Of a stretch of 64,000 nucleotides of DNA, positions 33,722 to 45,500 are shown piece after piece. The translations under genes and the position numbers were made by a program. The stretch is from Cyclobacteriaceae bacterium (GTDB taxonomy: Bacteria; Bacteroidota; Bacteroidia; Cytophagales; Cyclobacteriaceae). Position 1 is the stretch's first letter. Every line of letters starts with the position of its first letter. Location: positions 62,001 through 126,000 of the forward strand of contig JAGQYM010000005.1 of the NCBI GenBank assembly GCA_020436085.1. The letters are read 5' to 3'. The notes under the pieces were generated by a model. The model ran no database searches and was not told where the DNA came from. It saw only the letters and a list, made by a program, of their open reading frames with translations.

Positions 33722-35353
33722 ATGGCAGAAATAGTGCGTATGCCCAAAATGAGCGACACCATGACTGAAGGGGTGATCGCCAAATGGCATAAGAAAGTTG
33801 GAGATACCGTAAAGTCGGGAGAACTCATGGCAGAAATTGAGACTGACAAAGCCACCATGGATTACGAGTCCTTCAACGATGGAGTAGTACTGCACCTTGG
33901 TGCAAAAGAAGGCGAAGCGGTGCAGGTGAATGGGGTATTGGCTGTAGTCGGTAAGAAAGGGGAGGATATCTCATCACTTCTTTCGGAAGCTAAGGCAGAA
34001 AATAAGAAATCAGCAAATGAAGGCGGAGGTTCGACATCTGCCCCTGAAAAGCAAACAGCTGTTGCAGAAGCAATAGATACATCAAACATTAAGGCTGAAG
34101 TGGTACCCATGCCGAAGATGAGTGATACGATGACAGAAGGCGTGATTGCCGCATGGCACAAAAAAGTAGGAGATACCGTGAAGTCGGGTGAGTTGATGGC
34201 AGAGGTCGAGACCGACAAGGCTACAATGGAGTATGAATCTTATCACAACGGCACGGTATTGTACATAGGTGCAAAAGAAAAAGAATCAATTCCAGTTAAC
34301 GGAGTGCTCGCCATCGTGGGAGAGAAAGGCGCTGACTGGCAAACGTTGCTGAAAGCCTACCAGGCGCAAGATGGCAGTGAGGGCAAATCCGAACAATCAG
34401 CGTCAACACCTGCCGCATCGGCAACTACCACATCAACATCATCAACACCTGTAAGTACTGCAAGCAGCAACGGCAGCGCAAACGGCAGATTGAAAGCTTC
34501 CCCATTGGCTAAGAAGATGGCCAAAGACAAAGGCTACGATATTTCAAAAATCGAAGGCACCGGAGACCATGGAAGAATAACCAAGCGGGATATTGAGAAC
34601 TACAAACCTTCTTCAGCTCCTTCAGCTAAAGGTGGCGATGCGAAGATCGTACTTCCATCAGTAGTAGGAGAAGAAAGCTACGAAGAAGTAGCGGTGTCTC
34701 AGATGCGTAAGACAATAGCACGCAGATTGTCTGAAAGTAAATTCACCGCTCCGCACTTCTACCTCACCATGGAGATCAACATGGATAAAGCGGTAGAAGC
34801 AAGAAAGAGCATCAACGAAGTTTCTCCGGCAAAGATTTCTTTCAACGACATCGTACTGAAAGCAACAGCAGCAGCATTGCGTCAACATCCCGATGTTAAC
34901 GTGTCATGGCTGGGAGATAAAATGAGAAAGAATCGTCATATCCACATCGGTGTAGCCGTAGCGGTGAAGGACGGACTCGTTGTTCCAGTAGTGCGCTTTG
35001 CGGATAATAAGTCACTTGCTCACATCGCGACAGAGGTAAAAGAACTCGCACAAAAAGCTCACGATAAAAAATTACAACCTTCTGAATGGGAGGGAAGCAC
35101 ATTCACGATCTCTAATCTCGGAATGTTCGGTATCGAGGAGTTCACCGCGATCATCAACCCGCCTGACGCATGTATTCTGGCAGTCGGAGGGATCAAGGAA
35201 ACACCAGTCGTGAAAAATGGACAAATCGTTCCGGGCAACGTAATGAAAGTGACCTTGTCCTGCGACCACCGTGCGGTGGACGGTGCAGTTGGGTCCGCAT
35301 TCTTGAAAACGCTCAAAGGTCTGCTTGAAGATCCAGTGAGAATTCTGATTTAA
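33722..35353 (+). CDS. pdhC: Dihydrolipoamide acetyltransferase (E2) of pyruvate dehydrogenase, two lipoyl domains
   Basis: A 543-residue E2 subunit of the pyruvate dehydrogenase complex, which transfers acetyl groups to CoA. It has two lipoyl domains with lipoyl-Lys 43 (EIETDKATMDYES) and Lys 166 (EVETDKATMEYES). A Ser/Thr/Ala-rich linker leads to the E1/E3-binding domain (about residues 256-294, with ASPLAKKMAKDKG and GDHGRITKRDI) and then the catalytic domain. The active site is His 516 and Asp 520 in SCDHRAVDGA. The E1 and E3 genes are not adjacent. The hslV gene starts six bases downstream. Confidence 0.95.
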   Translation: MAEIVRMPKMSDTMTEGVIAKWHKKVGDTVKSGELMAEIETDKATMDYESFNDGVVLHLGAKEGEAVQVNGVLAVVGKKGEDISSLLSEAKAENKKSANEGGGSTSAPEKQTAVAEAIDTSNIKAEVVPMPKMSDTMTEGVIAAWHKKVGDTVKSGELMAEVETDKATMEYESYHNGTVLYIGAKEKESIPVNGVLAIVGEKGADWQTLLKAYQAQDGSEGKSEQSASTPAASATTTSTSSTPVSTASSNGSANGRLKASPLAKKMAKDKGYDISKIEGTGDHGRITKRDIENYKPSSAPSAKGGDAKIVLPSVVGEESYEEVAVSQMRKTIARRLSESKFTAPHFYLTMEINMDKAVEARKSINEVSPAKISFNDIVLKATAAALRQHPDVNVSWLGDKMRKNRHIHIGVAVAVKDGLVVPVVRFADNKSLAHIATEVKELAQKAHDKKLQPSEWEGSTFTISNLGMFGIEEFTAIINPPDACILAVGGIKETPVVKNGQIVPGNVMKVTLSCDHRAVDGAVGSAFLKTLKGLLEDPVRILI

Positions 35354-35359
35354 TAATCA

Positions 35360-35899
35360 ATGGAAAAAATTCACGCGACAACCATTCTTGCGGTACTGCA
35401 TAATGGCAAAGTCTCTATTGGCGGTGACGGCCAGGCGACCATGGGAAATACTGTGGCGAAAAGCAACGTCAGGAAGATCAGAAAACTACAAGACGGAAAG
35501 ATATTAGTCGGATTTGCAGGCTCCACTGCCGATGCATTCACACTTTTGGACCGCTTCGATGAAAAACTGAATGCCTTCGGTGGCAATATGAAAAGAGCAG
35601 CGATCGAACTTGCCAAAGATTGGCGCATGGATCGCTACCTCAGACGGTTGGAAGCAATGATGATAGCAGCAAACAAAGACGAACTACTCGTGTTGTCGGG
35701 AACCGGAGACGTGCTTGAGCCGGACAATCAGGTAGCAGCTATTGGATCAGGCTCGATGTATGCTCAGGCTGCCGCTCTCGCGTTAAAAAAACACGCCCCT
35801 CAACTCAGTGCAGAAGATATGGTTCGCGATAGCCTGCACATCGCAGCTGACATTTGCATCTATACCAATCACAATCTGGTGATAGAAAACCTTGGCTAA
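35360..35899 (+). CDS. hslV: ATP-dependent protease peptidase subunit HslV
   Basis: A 179-residue proteasome-like peptidase. The N-terminal catalytic Thr is exposed after removal of MEKIHA, giving [19 protein letters not shown], the family start. [20 protein letters not shown] and [15 protein letters not shown] are also diagnostic. HslV forms a double ring that needs the ATPase HslU for unfolding; hslU is not next to it and must lie elsewhere. The six-base gap from pdhC suggests co-transcription with central metabolism. The propeptide is longer than the single Met found in many HslV proteins. Confidence 0.93.
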   Translation: MEKIHATTILAVLHNGKVSIGGDGQATMGNTVAKSNVRKIRKLQDGKILVGFAGSTADAFTLLDRFDEKLNAFGGNMKRAAIELAKDWRMDRYLRRLEAMMIAANKDELLVLSGTGDVLEPDNQVAAIGSGSMYAQAAALALKKHAPQLSAEDMVRDSLHIAADICIYTNHNLVIENLG

Positions 35900-35902
35900 A
35901 GC

Positions 35903-37087
35903 CTAAGACTTCTCAATTGCTTCGAGAATCACCTCACACGATTCATTGATCTCCTCGTCAGTGATGGTAAGCGGTGGAGCAATACGGAAACTCGCAGGAC
36001 AGGAGAGAAACCAAAAACAAATCACTCCCTTCTCCAACGCATATTTTACAATTCGCTGAACCCTATCCTCAGATTCAAAGTCGATCGCGAAGAAGAACCC
36101 CGCACGTCTTATCTCTTTGATCGAGGAATGATGCAGCAGCTGTTCAAATAACTTTCCCTTTCTCTCTACATCATCCAAAAGACGTTCCTCCAATATTACT
36201 TTGATCGTGGCAAGTGCCGATGCACAGCAAACTGGATTCCCACCAAAAGTAGTAATGTGACCAAGCATCGGCTTGTGAATCAGCGATTGCATATTCTCAT
36301 AAGACGAAATGAAAGCCCCGATTGGCAATCCACCACCAAAAGCCTTTCCGATGGTTAGAATGTCCGGCACGACATCAAACTGCTCGAAGGCAAATAAACT
36401 TCCAGCTCGCCCCATTCCGCATTGAATCTCATCAAAAATCAACAGCGTCCCGGTCTTGTTGCATCGTTCGCGCAGCGCCCTCAAATATTCTTTCGATGGA
36501 ATCCGCACACCAGCATCGCCCTGAATAGTTTCAGCGATAACGCACGCTGTCTTGGAAGTGATTTTTTCCAGGTCACCTTGATTACCAAATTCAATAAACT
36601 TCACACCTGGCAGCAGAGGGCGAAACGCACTCTTCTTCGTCTCATTGCCCGACACACTTAACGACCCATGCGTGCTGCCATGATATGATTTTTTGAACGA
36701 TATGATCTCACGCCTTCCCGTGATTCGTTTGGCAAGCTTTAATGCCCCCTCATTCGCCTCCGTTCCAGAGTTTACAAAATAGCAGCAGTTGAGTGATGGA
36801 GGAAGCAAAGACGTCAGCAGCTTTGCTAATTCATTGGGTGCCGATTGAATATATTCCCCATACACCATCACATGCAGATGTTTGTCCAGTTGACCTTTGA
36901 TAGCCTCTACAACTTTTGGATGGCGATGGCCGATGTTGGTCACTCCAATGCCCGATATTAAGTCAGTATATCGCTTGCCTTCCGGTGTATACAGGTAAAT
37001 GCCCTCAGCCTGCGAAACCGGGATCAAAAAAGGAAACGGACTCGTTTGAGCCAAATGCTTCAGAAATATCTCAGGGCTATATTCCAT
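35903..37087 (-). CDS. Class III PLP-dependent aminotransferase
   Basis: A 394-residue fold-type I aminotransferase of the acetylornithine/ornithine/4-aminobutyrate group. Typical motifs are NSGTEANEGALKLAKRITGR, KSYHGSTHGSLSVSG, LLIFDEIQCGMGRAG and the PLP-lysine region TIGKAFGGGLPIGAF. The C terminus carries FRIAPPLTITDEEI. Substrate preference cannot be told from sequence, and no arginine or GABA pathway genes lie nearby. It is convergent with hslV, three bases apart. Confidence 0.88.
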   Translation of the reverse strand: MEYSPEIFLKHLAQTSPFPFLIPVSQAEGIYLYTPEGKRYTDLISGIGVTNIGHRHPKVVEAIKGQLDKHLHVMVYGEYIQSAPNELAKLLTSLLPPSLNCCYFVNSGTEANEGALKLAKRITGRREIISFKKSYHGSTHGSLSVSGNETKKSAFRPLLPGVKFIEFGNQGDLEKITSKTACVIAETIQGDAGVRIPSKEYLRALRERCNKTGTLLIFDEIQCGMGRAGSLFAFEQFDVVPDILTIGKAFGGGLPIGAFISSYENMQSLIHKPMLGHITTFGGNPVCCASALATIKVILEERLLDDVERKGKLFEQLLHHSSIKEIRRAGFFFAIDFESEDRVQRIVKYALEKGVICFWFLSCPASFRIAPPLTITDEEINESCEVILEAIEKS

Positions 37088-37219
37088 CGCGCAAATCTAC
37101 ACAACATCCCCCACAGTCGGTGATTTGCAACCTTTGCCAGCAAAGTCAGGAGTAGAATGTCAAGGCAGCGACTCTTTGTAACCATCAAATCCATCTATCT
37201 TAGTTTCAAACTAGAAAGA

Positions 37220-38152
37220 ATGCGGAGACTAATTTTTGCAAGCCTGATTTTTACACAAGCCTGCATAGGTACTGATGTAGTGGATGACCCCATTGTAGGA
37301 GAGAAGCTGGAGATTATGCCCGATCGCCTCGGTCTGCTGGAAGGCACTACTGCAACGGCCACAGCTGTTTATTATAATCAGTTCGGAGTGGCGGAGGATG
37401 TCAGCGTTGTGTGGAGCTTATCAGCGATATCTTCAATTGCAACCGTAAGTACCGGAGGTGTGGTGACTGGGAATACTGCTGGCGGCCTGTTACTCTATGC
37501 TCGCTTCGGAACACTCGAAGACTTCGTGCGTGTTAGTGTAGTAAAGAACGCAACCGACCCCGCCTTCCTTGATATTTCTGCGCCAACTACAGCACTGGAG
37601 ATTGATGAAACAGTAAGCCTTTCGGCCGCTGTCACAACAATAAATGGAACATTAATCACATCAGCATCACCATCATGGTCCTCCATGAATCCGTTGGTAG
37701 CTACTGTAGATGGAAATGGAGTCGTAACCGCAGTGGGCAACGGCACCACGTTTATTGACGCCACAGTCTCCGGAGCCTTCAGTGAAAGGATCATGATTAC
37801 AGTGGGAGGCGCTGGTGAAAACCTGACTGGTACTTTCATGTCGGCCAACGGATACCACGCAAGTGGCATGGCTACCCTGGCTAATGATGGCGATGACCTG
37901 ATACTCACTTTCAGCGATGACTTTATGACCAGTTTTGCGTTGGGTACTTTTATTTACCTGGCCAATAACAACACATCCGGCACCACCATTAAATCGCAGG
38001 GAATTGAGCTGGGTCAAATCACCAACAACGGGTCGCACACTTTTAATGTAACAGAGAAGTTCCCCGATGCCATGTCGTCTCAGTACCAATACGTCATCGT
38101 GCTATGTAAGCCCGCATCGGTTGTTTTTGGATTTGCAGAACTGAAAAATTGA
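37220..38152 (+). CDS. Big2 (bacterial Ig-like) plus DM13 domain lipoprotein
   Basis: The product has 310 residues from the preferred start ATG 37220, which is preceded by AGAAAG; the frame is open from 37157. A hydrophobic leader ends at FTQACIG, a weak lipobox. Two Ig-like Big2 modules follow (about residues 35-190, with typical ends such as ATVSTGGVVTGNTAG and ATVDGNGVVTAVGNGTTFI). The C-terminal part is a DM13 domain: GTFMSANGYHASGMATL, LGTFIYLANNN and the Cys-containing VIVLCKPASVVFGFAEL. DM13 domains are predicted to be redox or cytochrome-like, but the role is open. It is followed after three bases by a barrel protein. Confidence 0.8.
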   Translation: MRRLIFASLIFTQACIGTDVVDDPIVGEKLEIMPDRLGLLEGTTATATAVYYNQFGVAEDVSVVWSLSAISSIATVSTGGVVTGNTAGGLLLYARFGTLEDFVRVSVVKNATDPAFLDISAPTTALEIDETVSLSAAVTTINGTLITSASPSWSSMNPLVATVDGNGVVTAVGNGTTFIDATVSGAFSERIMITVGGAGENLTGTFMSANGYHASGMATLANDGDDLILTFSDDFMTSFALGTFIYLANNNTSGTTIKSQGIELGQITNNGSHTFNVTEKFPDAMSSQYQYVIVLCKPASVVFGFAELKN

Positions 38153-38155
38153 GTA

Positions 38156-38995
38156 ATGAGAAAATTCTTAATAACATTAACGCTTGCATCTATTGTATTA
38201 ACAGCCCATGCCGGTGGAGGGTGGCCGCAACCAAAACGTGGAGGTTATTTTAAACTGGGTCAGAATTTTATCATAGCACCCAGCTTCTATGGCCCAACAG
38301 GAGACATTGTAGATATTACTACCATTAGCCTTTATACTACCAGCATTTATGGGGAATACGGATTTACCGATCGACTAACAGGTATCGGTTACTTTCCTCT
38401 CTTCGTAAGAAGCACGTTGAATGAAATTAAATTTCAGCAGAGCGGTAGCACGATACCAGGTGACGAACTCAATTCAATTGGTGACGCTGAGTTAGGATTG
38501 AAATACGCCATCATAACAAACAAACCCGTGGTTCTAAGTGCGACCGTCACCTTAGGATTGCCGCTTGGCGAAACCGCTGGAGGCGAAAGTCAGATTTTGC
38601 AAACCGGTGACGGTGAATTTAATCAGATGCTGCGACTGGATGTGAGTCACTCGTTTTACCCGAGCCCTTTTTACGTATCAGCCTATGGCGGCTTTAACAA
38701 CCGAACAAAGAATTTTTCTGACGAAGCAAGATTTGGTTTTGAAGTAGGAGCAACGTTCAAAAAGTTCATTCCTATTTTTAAGCTAAACGTTGTTCAATCC
38801 TTAAATAATGGCGGAGCAGCCGTAGTCCAAAATGGTGTTTTCAGCAACAACACCGAGTACGTGTCGCCAACCATTGAATTAAATTATCAACTGAAGGACA
38901 AGCTCGGAGTGACAGCATCAGGTGGCTTCGCGTTTGCAGGGCAGAATATATTGGCAGCTCCCAACTGGGGCGTAGGCGTTTACCTTAAGCTATAA
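38156..38995 (+). CDS. Outer-membrane beta-barrel protein
   Basis: A 279-residue protein with a signal peptide ending at TAHAG. The rest is made of amphipathic strands (for example SIYGEYGFTDRLTGIGYFPLFV, broken up by turns) and ends with NWGVGVYLKL, a plausible C-terminal barrel strand. The overall pattern resembles solvent-exposed transporter or porin-like barrels of Bacteroidota. It starts three bases after the Big2/DM13 lipoprotein gene and is very likely its partner. A strong terminator follows. Confidence 0.75.
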   Translation: MRKFLITLTLASIVLTAHAGGGWPQPKRGGYFKLGQNFIIAPSFYGPTGDIVDITTISLYTTSIYGEYGFTDRLTGIGYFPLFVRSTLNEIKFQQSGSTIPGDELNSIGDAELGLKYAIITNKPVVLSATVTLGLPLGETAGGESQILQTGDGEFNQMLRLDVSHSFYPSPFYVSAYGGFNNRTKNFSDEARFGFEVGATFKKFIPIFKLNVVQSLNNGGAAVVQNGVFSNNTEYVSPTIELNYQLKDKLGVTASGGFAFAGQNILAAPNWGVGVYLKL

Positions 38996-39000
38996 AACAA

Positions 39001-39028
39001 AAAGCGCTCTTGATGGAGCGCTTTTTTC
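39001..39028. terminator. Bidirectional rho-independent terminator
   Basis: A perfect 9-bp stem (AAAGCGCTC at 39001-39009 with GAGCGCTTT at 39016-39024), a TTGATG loop, a T run after it and an A run before it. It lies between the barrel gene and the convergent gap gene. Confidence 0.85.
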
Positions 39029-39045
39029 TTTCTATTCTGTTTGTC

Positions 39046-40182
<1,137 letters not shown>

Positions 40183-40191
40183 TTAGAGGAC

Positions 40192-40263
40192 GGTCCGTTC
40201 GTCTAGGGGTTAGGACACCAGATTTTCATTCTGGCAACACGGGTTCGATTCCCGTACGGACTA
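40192..40263 (+). tRNA. tRNA-Glu (anticodon TTC)
   Basis: A complete 72-base cloverleaf. The acceptor stem GGTCCGT pairs with ACGGACT (one G-T at the end). A D arm follows, then the anticodon arm CCAGA-TTTTCAT-TCTGG with anticodon TTC, and the T arm ACGGG-TTCGATT-CCCGT. The 3' CCA is not encoded. A good promoter lies upstream and a terminator directly downstream, so it is transcribed alone. Confidence 0.97.
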
Positions 40264-40265
40264 CA

Positions 40266-40296
40266 AAAAAGACCGGATTTCTCCGGTCTTTTTTTA
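40266..40296 (+). terminator. Rho-independent terminator of tRNA-Glu
   Basis: A 7-bp stem (GACCGGA at 40271-40277 with TCCGGTC at 40282-40288), extended by A-T pairs, with a TTTC loop and a T run. It begins two bases after the tRNA. Confidence 0.85.
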
Positions 40297-40379
40297 TTCC
40301 CCTCTACCAACCCCTCATTCAGGCTCGGACGAAACACCCCGTATCCATCAATTTGTTGCCCGATACCTGTTCAAAATTC

Positions 40380-41048
40380 TTACTTCAACAACTGAGCATA
40401 ATGCTCTACGATATATTCGTTGATCGATTCGTAAAAATCTTCCAACTCCATCTCGTCCAGGTCAATTGTCACCGTATTGCCTCCCGACAACTCCACCTTC
40501 ATCTTGTGCAACACATCTCGCTTATCTTTCACCAAATGTATTTGCTTGACCTCCGTAAGCTGGTACGTGCCCTCCAATTCATTGTTTTTGTATTGAATGG
40601 CACCACCAGTTAACTTCAGAAAGTCGTTGTAGTTTTTGATTCCCGACATCAGCTTCCCCACCACCGGCAGCCCTGCCACCACCACAGCCCATGCCAAAAA
40701 ACGGAATGTATTCACGTTGAAGTTGAGATAAACAAAAACGATAATCACCGGAATGATCAGGTAGAACATCGCCTGAACTTTCAACTTGGTTCCATGATTT
40801 CGAAAGAGGAGACCATCGTCTACCGGTTTGATGTGTACATGAAAGAGAATCTCCTCCCACACAATCAGCACCATCACGATGACCGCCAAACTTACCAGCC
40901 CTTTCGCAAGATTGACATCCATCAGCTCATTGACATTAGGCTGATGTTTTTCAAACAATTGACCAGCAAGAAAAAAAACTACTGCGAAAACTATCACCAT
41001 GAGACCAAAGCTGACATCTCTGCGATAGGTTCTCCGAACAACTTTCAT
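40380..41048 (-). CDS. Membrane protein of unknown function
   Basis: A 222-residue protein with four hydrophobic segments (about residues 14-30, 48-65, 92-108 and 113-130), then a cytoplasmic tail of about 90 residues with short strands such as GAIQYKNNELEGTYQLTEVK and VELSGGNTVTIDLDEMELED. This tail resembles a PH-like domain, but no family is recognised with certainty. It lies downstream of the RND efflux operon on the same strand, 40 bp after the outer-membrane factor gene, and may be co-transcribed. Confidence 0.7.
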   Translation of the reverse strand: MKVVRRTYRRDVSFGLMVIVFAVVFFLAGQLFEKHQPNVNELMDVNLAKGLVSLAVIVMVLIVWEEILFHVHIKPVDDGLLFRNHGTKLKVQAMFYLIIPVIIVFVYLNFNVNTFRFLAWAVVVAGLPVVGKLMSGIKNYNDFLKLTGGAIQYKNNELEGTYQLTEVKQIHLVKDKRDVLHKMKVELSGGNTVTIDLDEMELEDFYESINEYIVEHYAQLLK

Positions 41049-41088
41049 ATTGAAATAATACGGTTTAGATTAATTCTGATACATGCTC

Positions 41089-42516
41089 TTACTTCCATCC
41101 GCCACCAAGCGCCTGATAGATGTTAACCATTGCATTCATCTGCTGCTTTTTGGTCTCCACCAATTCAAACCTCGACTCCAGTGCGTCACGTTGCGTCAAC
41201 AGTACCTCCATGTAGTCCGCACGTGCCGAACGGAACAAAACAGTTGAAATGTCAATTGACTCTGTCAATGCCTGCACCTGCTTCGACTTCAGATCGTAAC
41301 TCTTCTCAAGGTTGCTGATCATCGACATCTGATTGACTACTTCAATGTAAGCGTTCAACAAACGCTGCTCGTATTCATACACAGCCTGCACTTGTTTTGC
41401 ATTAGCGGTATTGAAGTTCGCGCGGATAGCATTCCTGTTCACAAGCGGAGCAAGCAACTCGCCCCCCAGTGAATACAACATCGACTCAGGAGTAACGAGA
41501 TATTTGAGGTTGAATGACCGAAACCCAACGCCCGACTTTATCTCCAGCGAAGGATAGAATTCAGCGCGAGCCACATTGATATCCAATTTGGCAGCAGCCA
41601 ATTCAAACTCAGCCTGCCTGATGTCCGGACGATTAGTCAAAAGCTGTGACGGGATACCCGAATACACCGTTGACGGTACCAGGTTATAGAAGTTGGAAGA
41701 GTTCCTTTGAATCGGCTGCGGATATCTTCCGATTAGGAAGTTGATCCGGTTTTCCATCTCCACAATCTTCTGACGGATCTCATACTGCAAGCTTTGGTTT
41801 TTCAACACCTCCGCCTGAAACCTGCGAACCGCAAGCTCAGTCACCCTGGCCGATGCCTTCTCTACTTTTACAATTTCAAGAGCATTCGTTTGGATGGTCA
41901 GGTTTTGTTGAACAATCTCAAGCTGGTTATCCAACGCCATCAACTCAAAGTATGAATTGGCAATCTCCGCAATGAGATGCGTCACCATAAAGTTTTTCCC
42001 TTCAATAGAAGACAAGTATCGGAATACTGCCGACTTTTTAGCGTTGTGCAATTTGTTCCAGATGTCCACTTCCCACGAAGCATAGGCACCCAACATGAAA
42101 TCGGGGAGTGGGTCTGGAAACTCTTCACCAGCTTTGATTTCTGTATTGGCATCGTTAGCGCCTTGACTGGTGTATCGTCCGACTTTTTCAACCCCAGCGC
42201 CAGCACCTATATCAACAAAGGGAAGATACTCCCCCTTACGAGCCCTTACCTCATTTTGAGTAATCTGAATTTCTCTCAAAATGATATTCAGCTCCTGGTT
42301 ATTATTAAGTGCAGTATCAATCAAAGCCACCAGATAAGGATCGGTGAAAAAATCCTTCCACTGAACCTTTGCTGAGTTGACTGTATCCTGTGAGTTGACA
42401 AATGCCTCAGGAGTATCGCTATTTTCTGTTTTCTGAACAGATGTTGGAATAGTGCAGGCACCAACGCCCAAACACAAACAAACAATACCGATGTTCTTAA
42501 TTATTCTGTTTTTCAT
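41089..42516 (-). CDS. RND efflux outer-membrane lipoprotein (TolC/OprM family)
   Basis: A 475-residue outer-membrane factor. A lipoprotein signal ends at Cys 21 in VGACTIP. Two TolC-like repeats of long helices follow, with family motifs LLTNRPDIRQAEFELAAAK and YLVTPESMLYSLGGELLAPL. It forms the outer-membrane exit duct of a tripartite efflux pump. It is the third gene of an operon with the pump (13 bp upstream) and the adaptor. Confidence 0.93.
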   Translation of the reverse strand: MKNRIIKNIGIVCLCLGVGACTIPTSVQKTENSDTPEAFVNSQDTVNSAKVQWKDFFTDPYLVALIDTALNNNQELNIILREIQITQNEVRARKGEYLPFVDIGAGAGVEKVGRYTSQGANDANTEIKAGEEFPDPLPDFMLGAYASWEVDIWNKLHNAKKSAVFRYLSSIEGKNFMVTHLIAEIANSYFELMALDNQLEIVQQNLTIQTNALEIVKVEKASARVTELAVRRFQAEVLKNQSLQYEIRQKIVEMENRINFLIGRYPQPIQRNSSNFYNLVPSTVYSGIPSQLLTNRPDIRQAEFELAAAKLDINVARAEFYPSLEIKSGVGFRSFNLKYLVTPESMLYSLGGELLAPLVNRNAIRANFNTANAKQVQAVYEYEQRLLNAYIEVVNQMSMISNLEKSYDLKSKQVQALTESIDISTVLFRSARADYMEVLLTQRDALESRFELVETKKQQMNAMVNIYQALGGGWK

Positions 42517-42529
42517 TCTTTCGTCAGTA

Positions 42530-45500
42530 TTAGTTGTTGCTTCTACGGCTGCGTGACCGCATTCTTAATAGTCTCATAATGGCATTAATCCTTCGCGTGT
42601 TCTTTGCCAGTGTTCCTTCCTCACGTTTTCGCACGTATTCTTCTGAAAGTGATTCACTCGACTCATCCCTGATAAGCTGACGTCCGGAAACCATCTTGCC
42701 GAATGTGTAGTACAAACCCGGAATGATAATCACACCAAACACAGTCCCCAACAACATGCCACCCATCGCTGAACCACCAATGGTCCTGTTTCCGATGGCA
42801 CCGGCACCACTCGCTAACACGAGAGGAATCAAACCCGCCACAAACGCAAACGAAGTCATTAGGATAGGTCTGAAACGAACCTTGGCACCTTCGATGGCAG
42901 CCGATAGAACCGGCATACCTTCCCGATGTTTCTGTACACCAAATTCCACGATCAACACAGCGTTCTTACCAAGCAATCCCACCAGCATGATGATCCCCAC
43001 CTGGGCATACACGTCATTCGCCAGCCCCATGAATTTCAACAGCAGGAACGACCCAAACACCCCAACCGGTAGCGAAAGAATTACAGCCAACGGTAGGAGG
43101 AAGCTCTCGTATTGTGCCGCCAACACAAGGTAGACGAACACAAGCACGATGATGAAGATGTACAAAGCCTCACTTCCACGTCTCGATTCATCATAAGACA
43201 AATCCTCAAACGCAACATCATAACCCCTGGGCAGTGACTTCGCTACTTCACGAATGGCGGCAATAGCATCGCCCGTAGTGTAGCCCGGAGCTGGTTGGCC
43301 TCTGATGGAAGCAGAGTTGTACAAGTTAAATCGCGTGATCTCGTTCGGGCCTTGCCTTTTGGTTACCGTCATGAACGATGAGTAAGGCACCATTTCACCG
43401 TGATCATTTTTCACAAATAGATTACTAAGATCGGATGGATACCTTCTGTATTCTGGTGCAGCTTGTACATACACTTTAAAAAACTGACCGAAACGAATAA
43501 ACCCTTGCTCATAGGTACTTCCGATCAGGATGTTCAAATTCTCCATCGCGTTGGCGATCGTCACACCCTTTTGCATCGCAATCTTGTTGTCGATCTTAAG
43601 CTCGTACTGAGGATAATTCGCAGCGAAGAAGGTAAACAGACCAGTGATCTCTTTGCGCTTACGTAAAGCATCCATGAAGTCGTTATTGATTTTCTCAAAA
43701 GCGTGATAGTCGGTCGAGTTGGTTTTATCCAACATCCTCATCGAGAATCCACCTGACGAACCAAAGCCCGGTACCGCTGGTGGTTCAAAAAATTCGATAA
43801 TGGCCCCGAGATCTTTTGTCTTCTCCTCAAGCTCTTCCATGATCTCATGCACAGACTGCTTTCTGTCTGACCAATCTTTAAGGTTAATCAAACAGGTGCC
43901 CGCATTCGATCCGCGGCCCTCCGTCATGATTTCATAACCCGCAAGCGATGATACCGACTCAACGCCCTCTATCTCTTCACATATTTCCTGCAGCTCCCTG
44001 GAGACCTGATTTGTTCGCTCCAATGTAGCGCCCGGAGGTGTTTGAATGATCGCGTAAATCGTACCCTGGTCTTCACCGGGGATAAATCCCCCAGGCAAAA
44101 CGCCATTCATATAAAGAATGCCAAGACAAAAGCCCATAAGAATAAGAAAAGTCAATGCACGCTTCCCGGCTATTCGCTGAAGCAAGGCGACATACTTGCC
44201 AGTGACCTTTTCAAAAATTCTGTTAAATCCATCAAGCAATCGAGTGATGATATTTCTCTTTTTAGAATGACTATGCGGACTCTTCAGAATGATCGCGCAA
44301 AGCACAGGTGTAAGCGTAAGAGCAACCAATCCCGAAATGATGATAGACGATGCCATGGTAATCGAAAACTGACGATAGAATACCCCAACCGGCCCCGACA
44401 TGAAAGCAATCGGAACAAACACGGCCGTCATTACAAGAGTGATCGCGATAATAGCACCGCTGATCTCATGCATTACTTCTTGTGTTGCCTTATAAGGCGT
44501 CATCGCTTTTTCTTCCATTTTCGCGTGCACCGCCTCCACCACCACAATGGCGTTGTCCACCACAATACCAATGGCGAGCACAAGTGCAAACAACGTGATC
44601 AGGTTGATCGAAAGCCCGAATACCTGGATGACAAAGAATGCACCAACAAGCGAAACGGGTACCGCCAAAATCGGAATAAGAGTCGATCGCCAATCACCAA
44701 GAAATATGAACACCACCAGCGCCACAAGAATGAACGCATCCCGTAGCGTATGCAACACCTGTTCTATAGACGCATCAAGGAAGTTAGATACGTCATAGCT
44801 GATCTTGTAGTCCATCCCGGGAGGGAAGTCACCTTTCAGCTCAGCAATCAACGCCTTCACGTTTTCAATTACCTCAGATGCATTACTACCCACCGTTTGT
44901 TTCAATACAATAGAGGCAGACGGATGACCATCAAGGTTGGAGTAGATATCGAAGAACTGGCTGCCTAACTCAACATCGGCAATGTCTTTCAAGTGGATGA
45001 TCTCACCATCCTCATTTGCACGAATGATGATCTCCTCATACTGCTCGGGTTTGTTAAACCTGTCCTGATAAGCCAAAACATACTCCAGTGATTGAGCCTG
45101 TTTACCAGAGCTCTGGCCTAGACGACCCGGCCTGGCAAGAATACTCTGCTCCATCATCGCTTCCATCACTTCCTCCGAAGAAATGCTGTACGCACGCATG
45201 CGATCTGGCTTCAGCCAAATCCTCATCGCGTAGATGCGGCTTCCAAGAATCTGAGCCCTCGCCACACCAGTGATCCGCTGAATTTCAGGGATGAGGTTTA
45301 CGTTCGCGTAGTTGTAAAGAAATTTCTCATCCGCATGCTCATCTGTGCTGTACAGGTTCACATACATCAACATACTAGGTTGAATAGGAGTGATGATCAC
45401 ACCCTCTCGCTGTACGAGCTCAGGTAGCAATGGCATCACCTGGTCAACCCTCGTCTTCACCTGCACAACTGCAAGGTTAGGGTCAGTACCAGGTTCGAAA

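Noticed and set aside
44042-44746. 234-codon open frame on the plus strand
   Set aside because: It is antisense to the RND permease gene, with unnatural composition rich in Arg, Asn and His.
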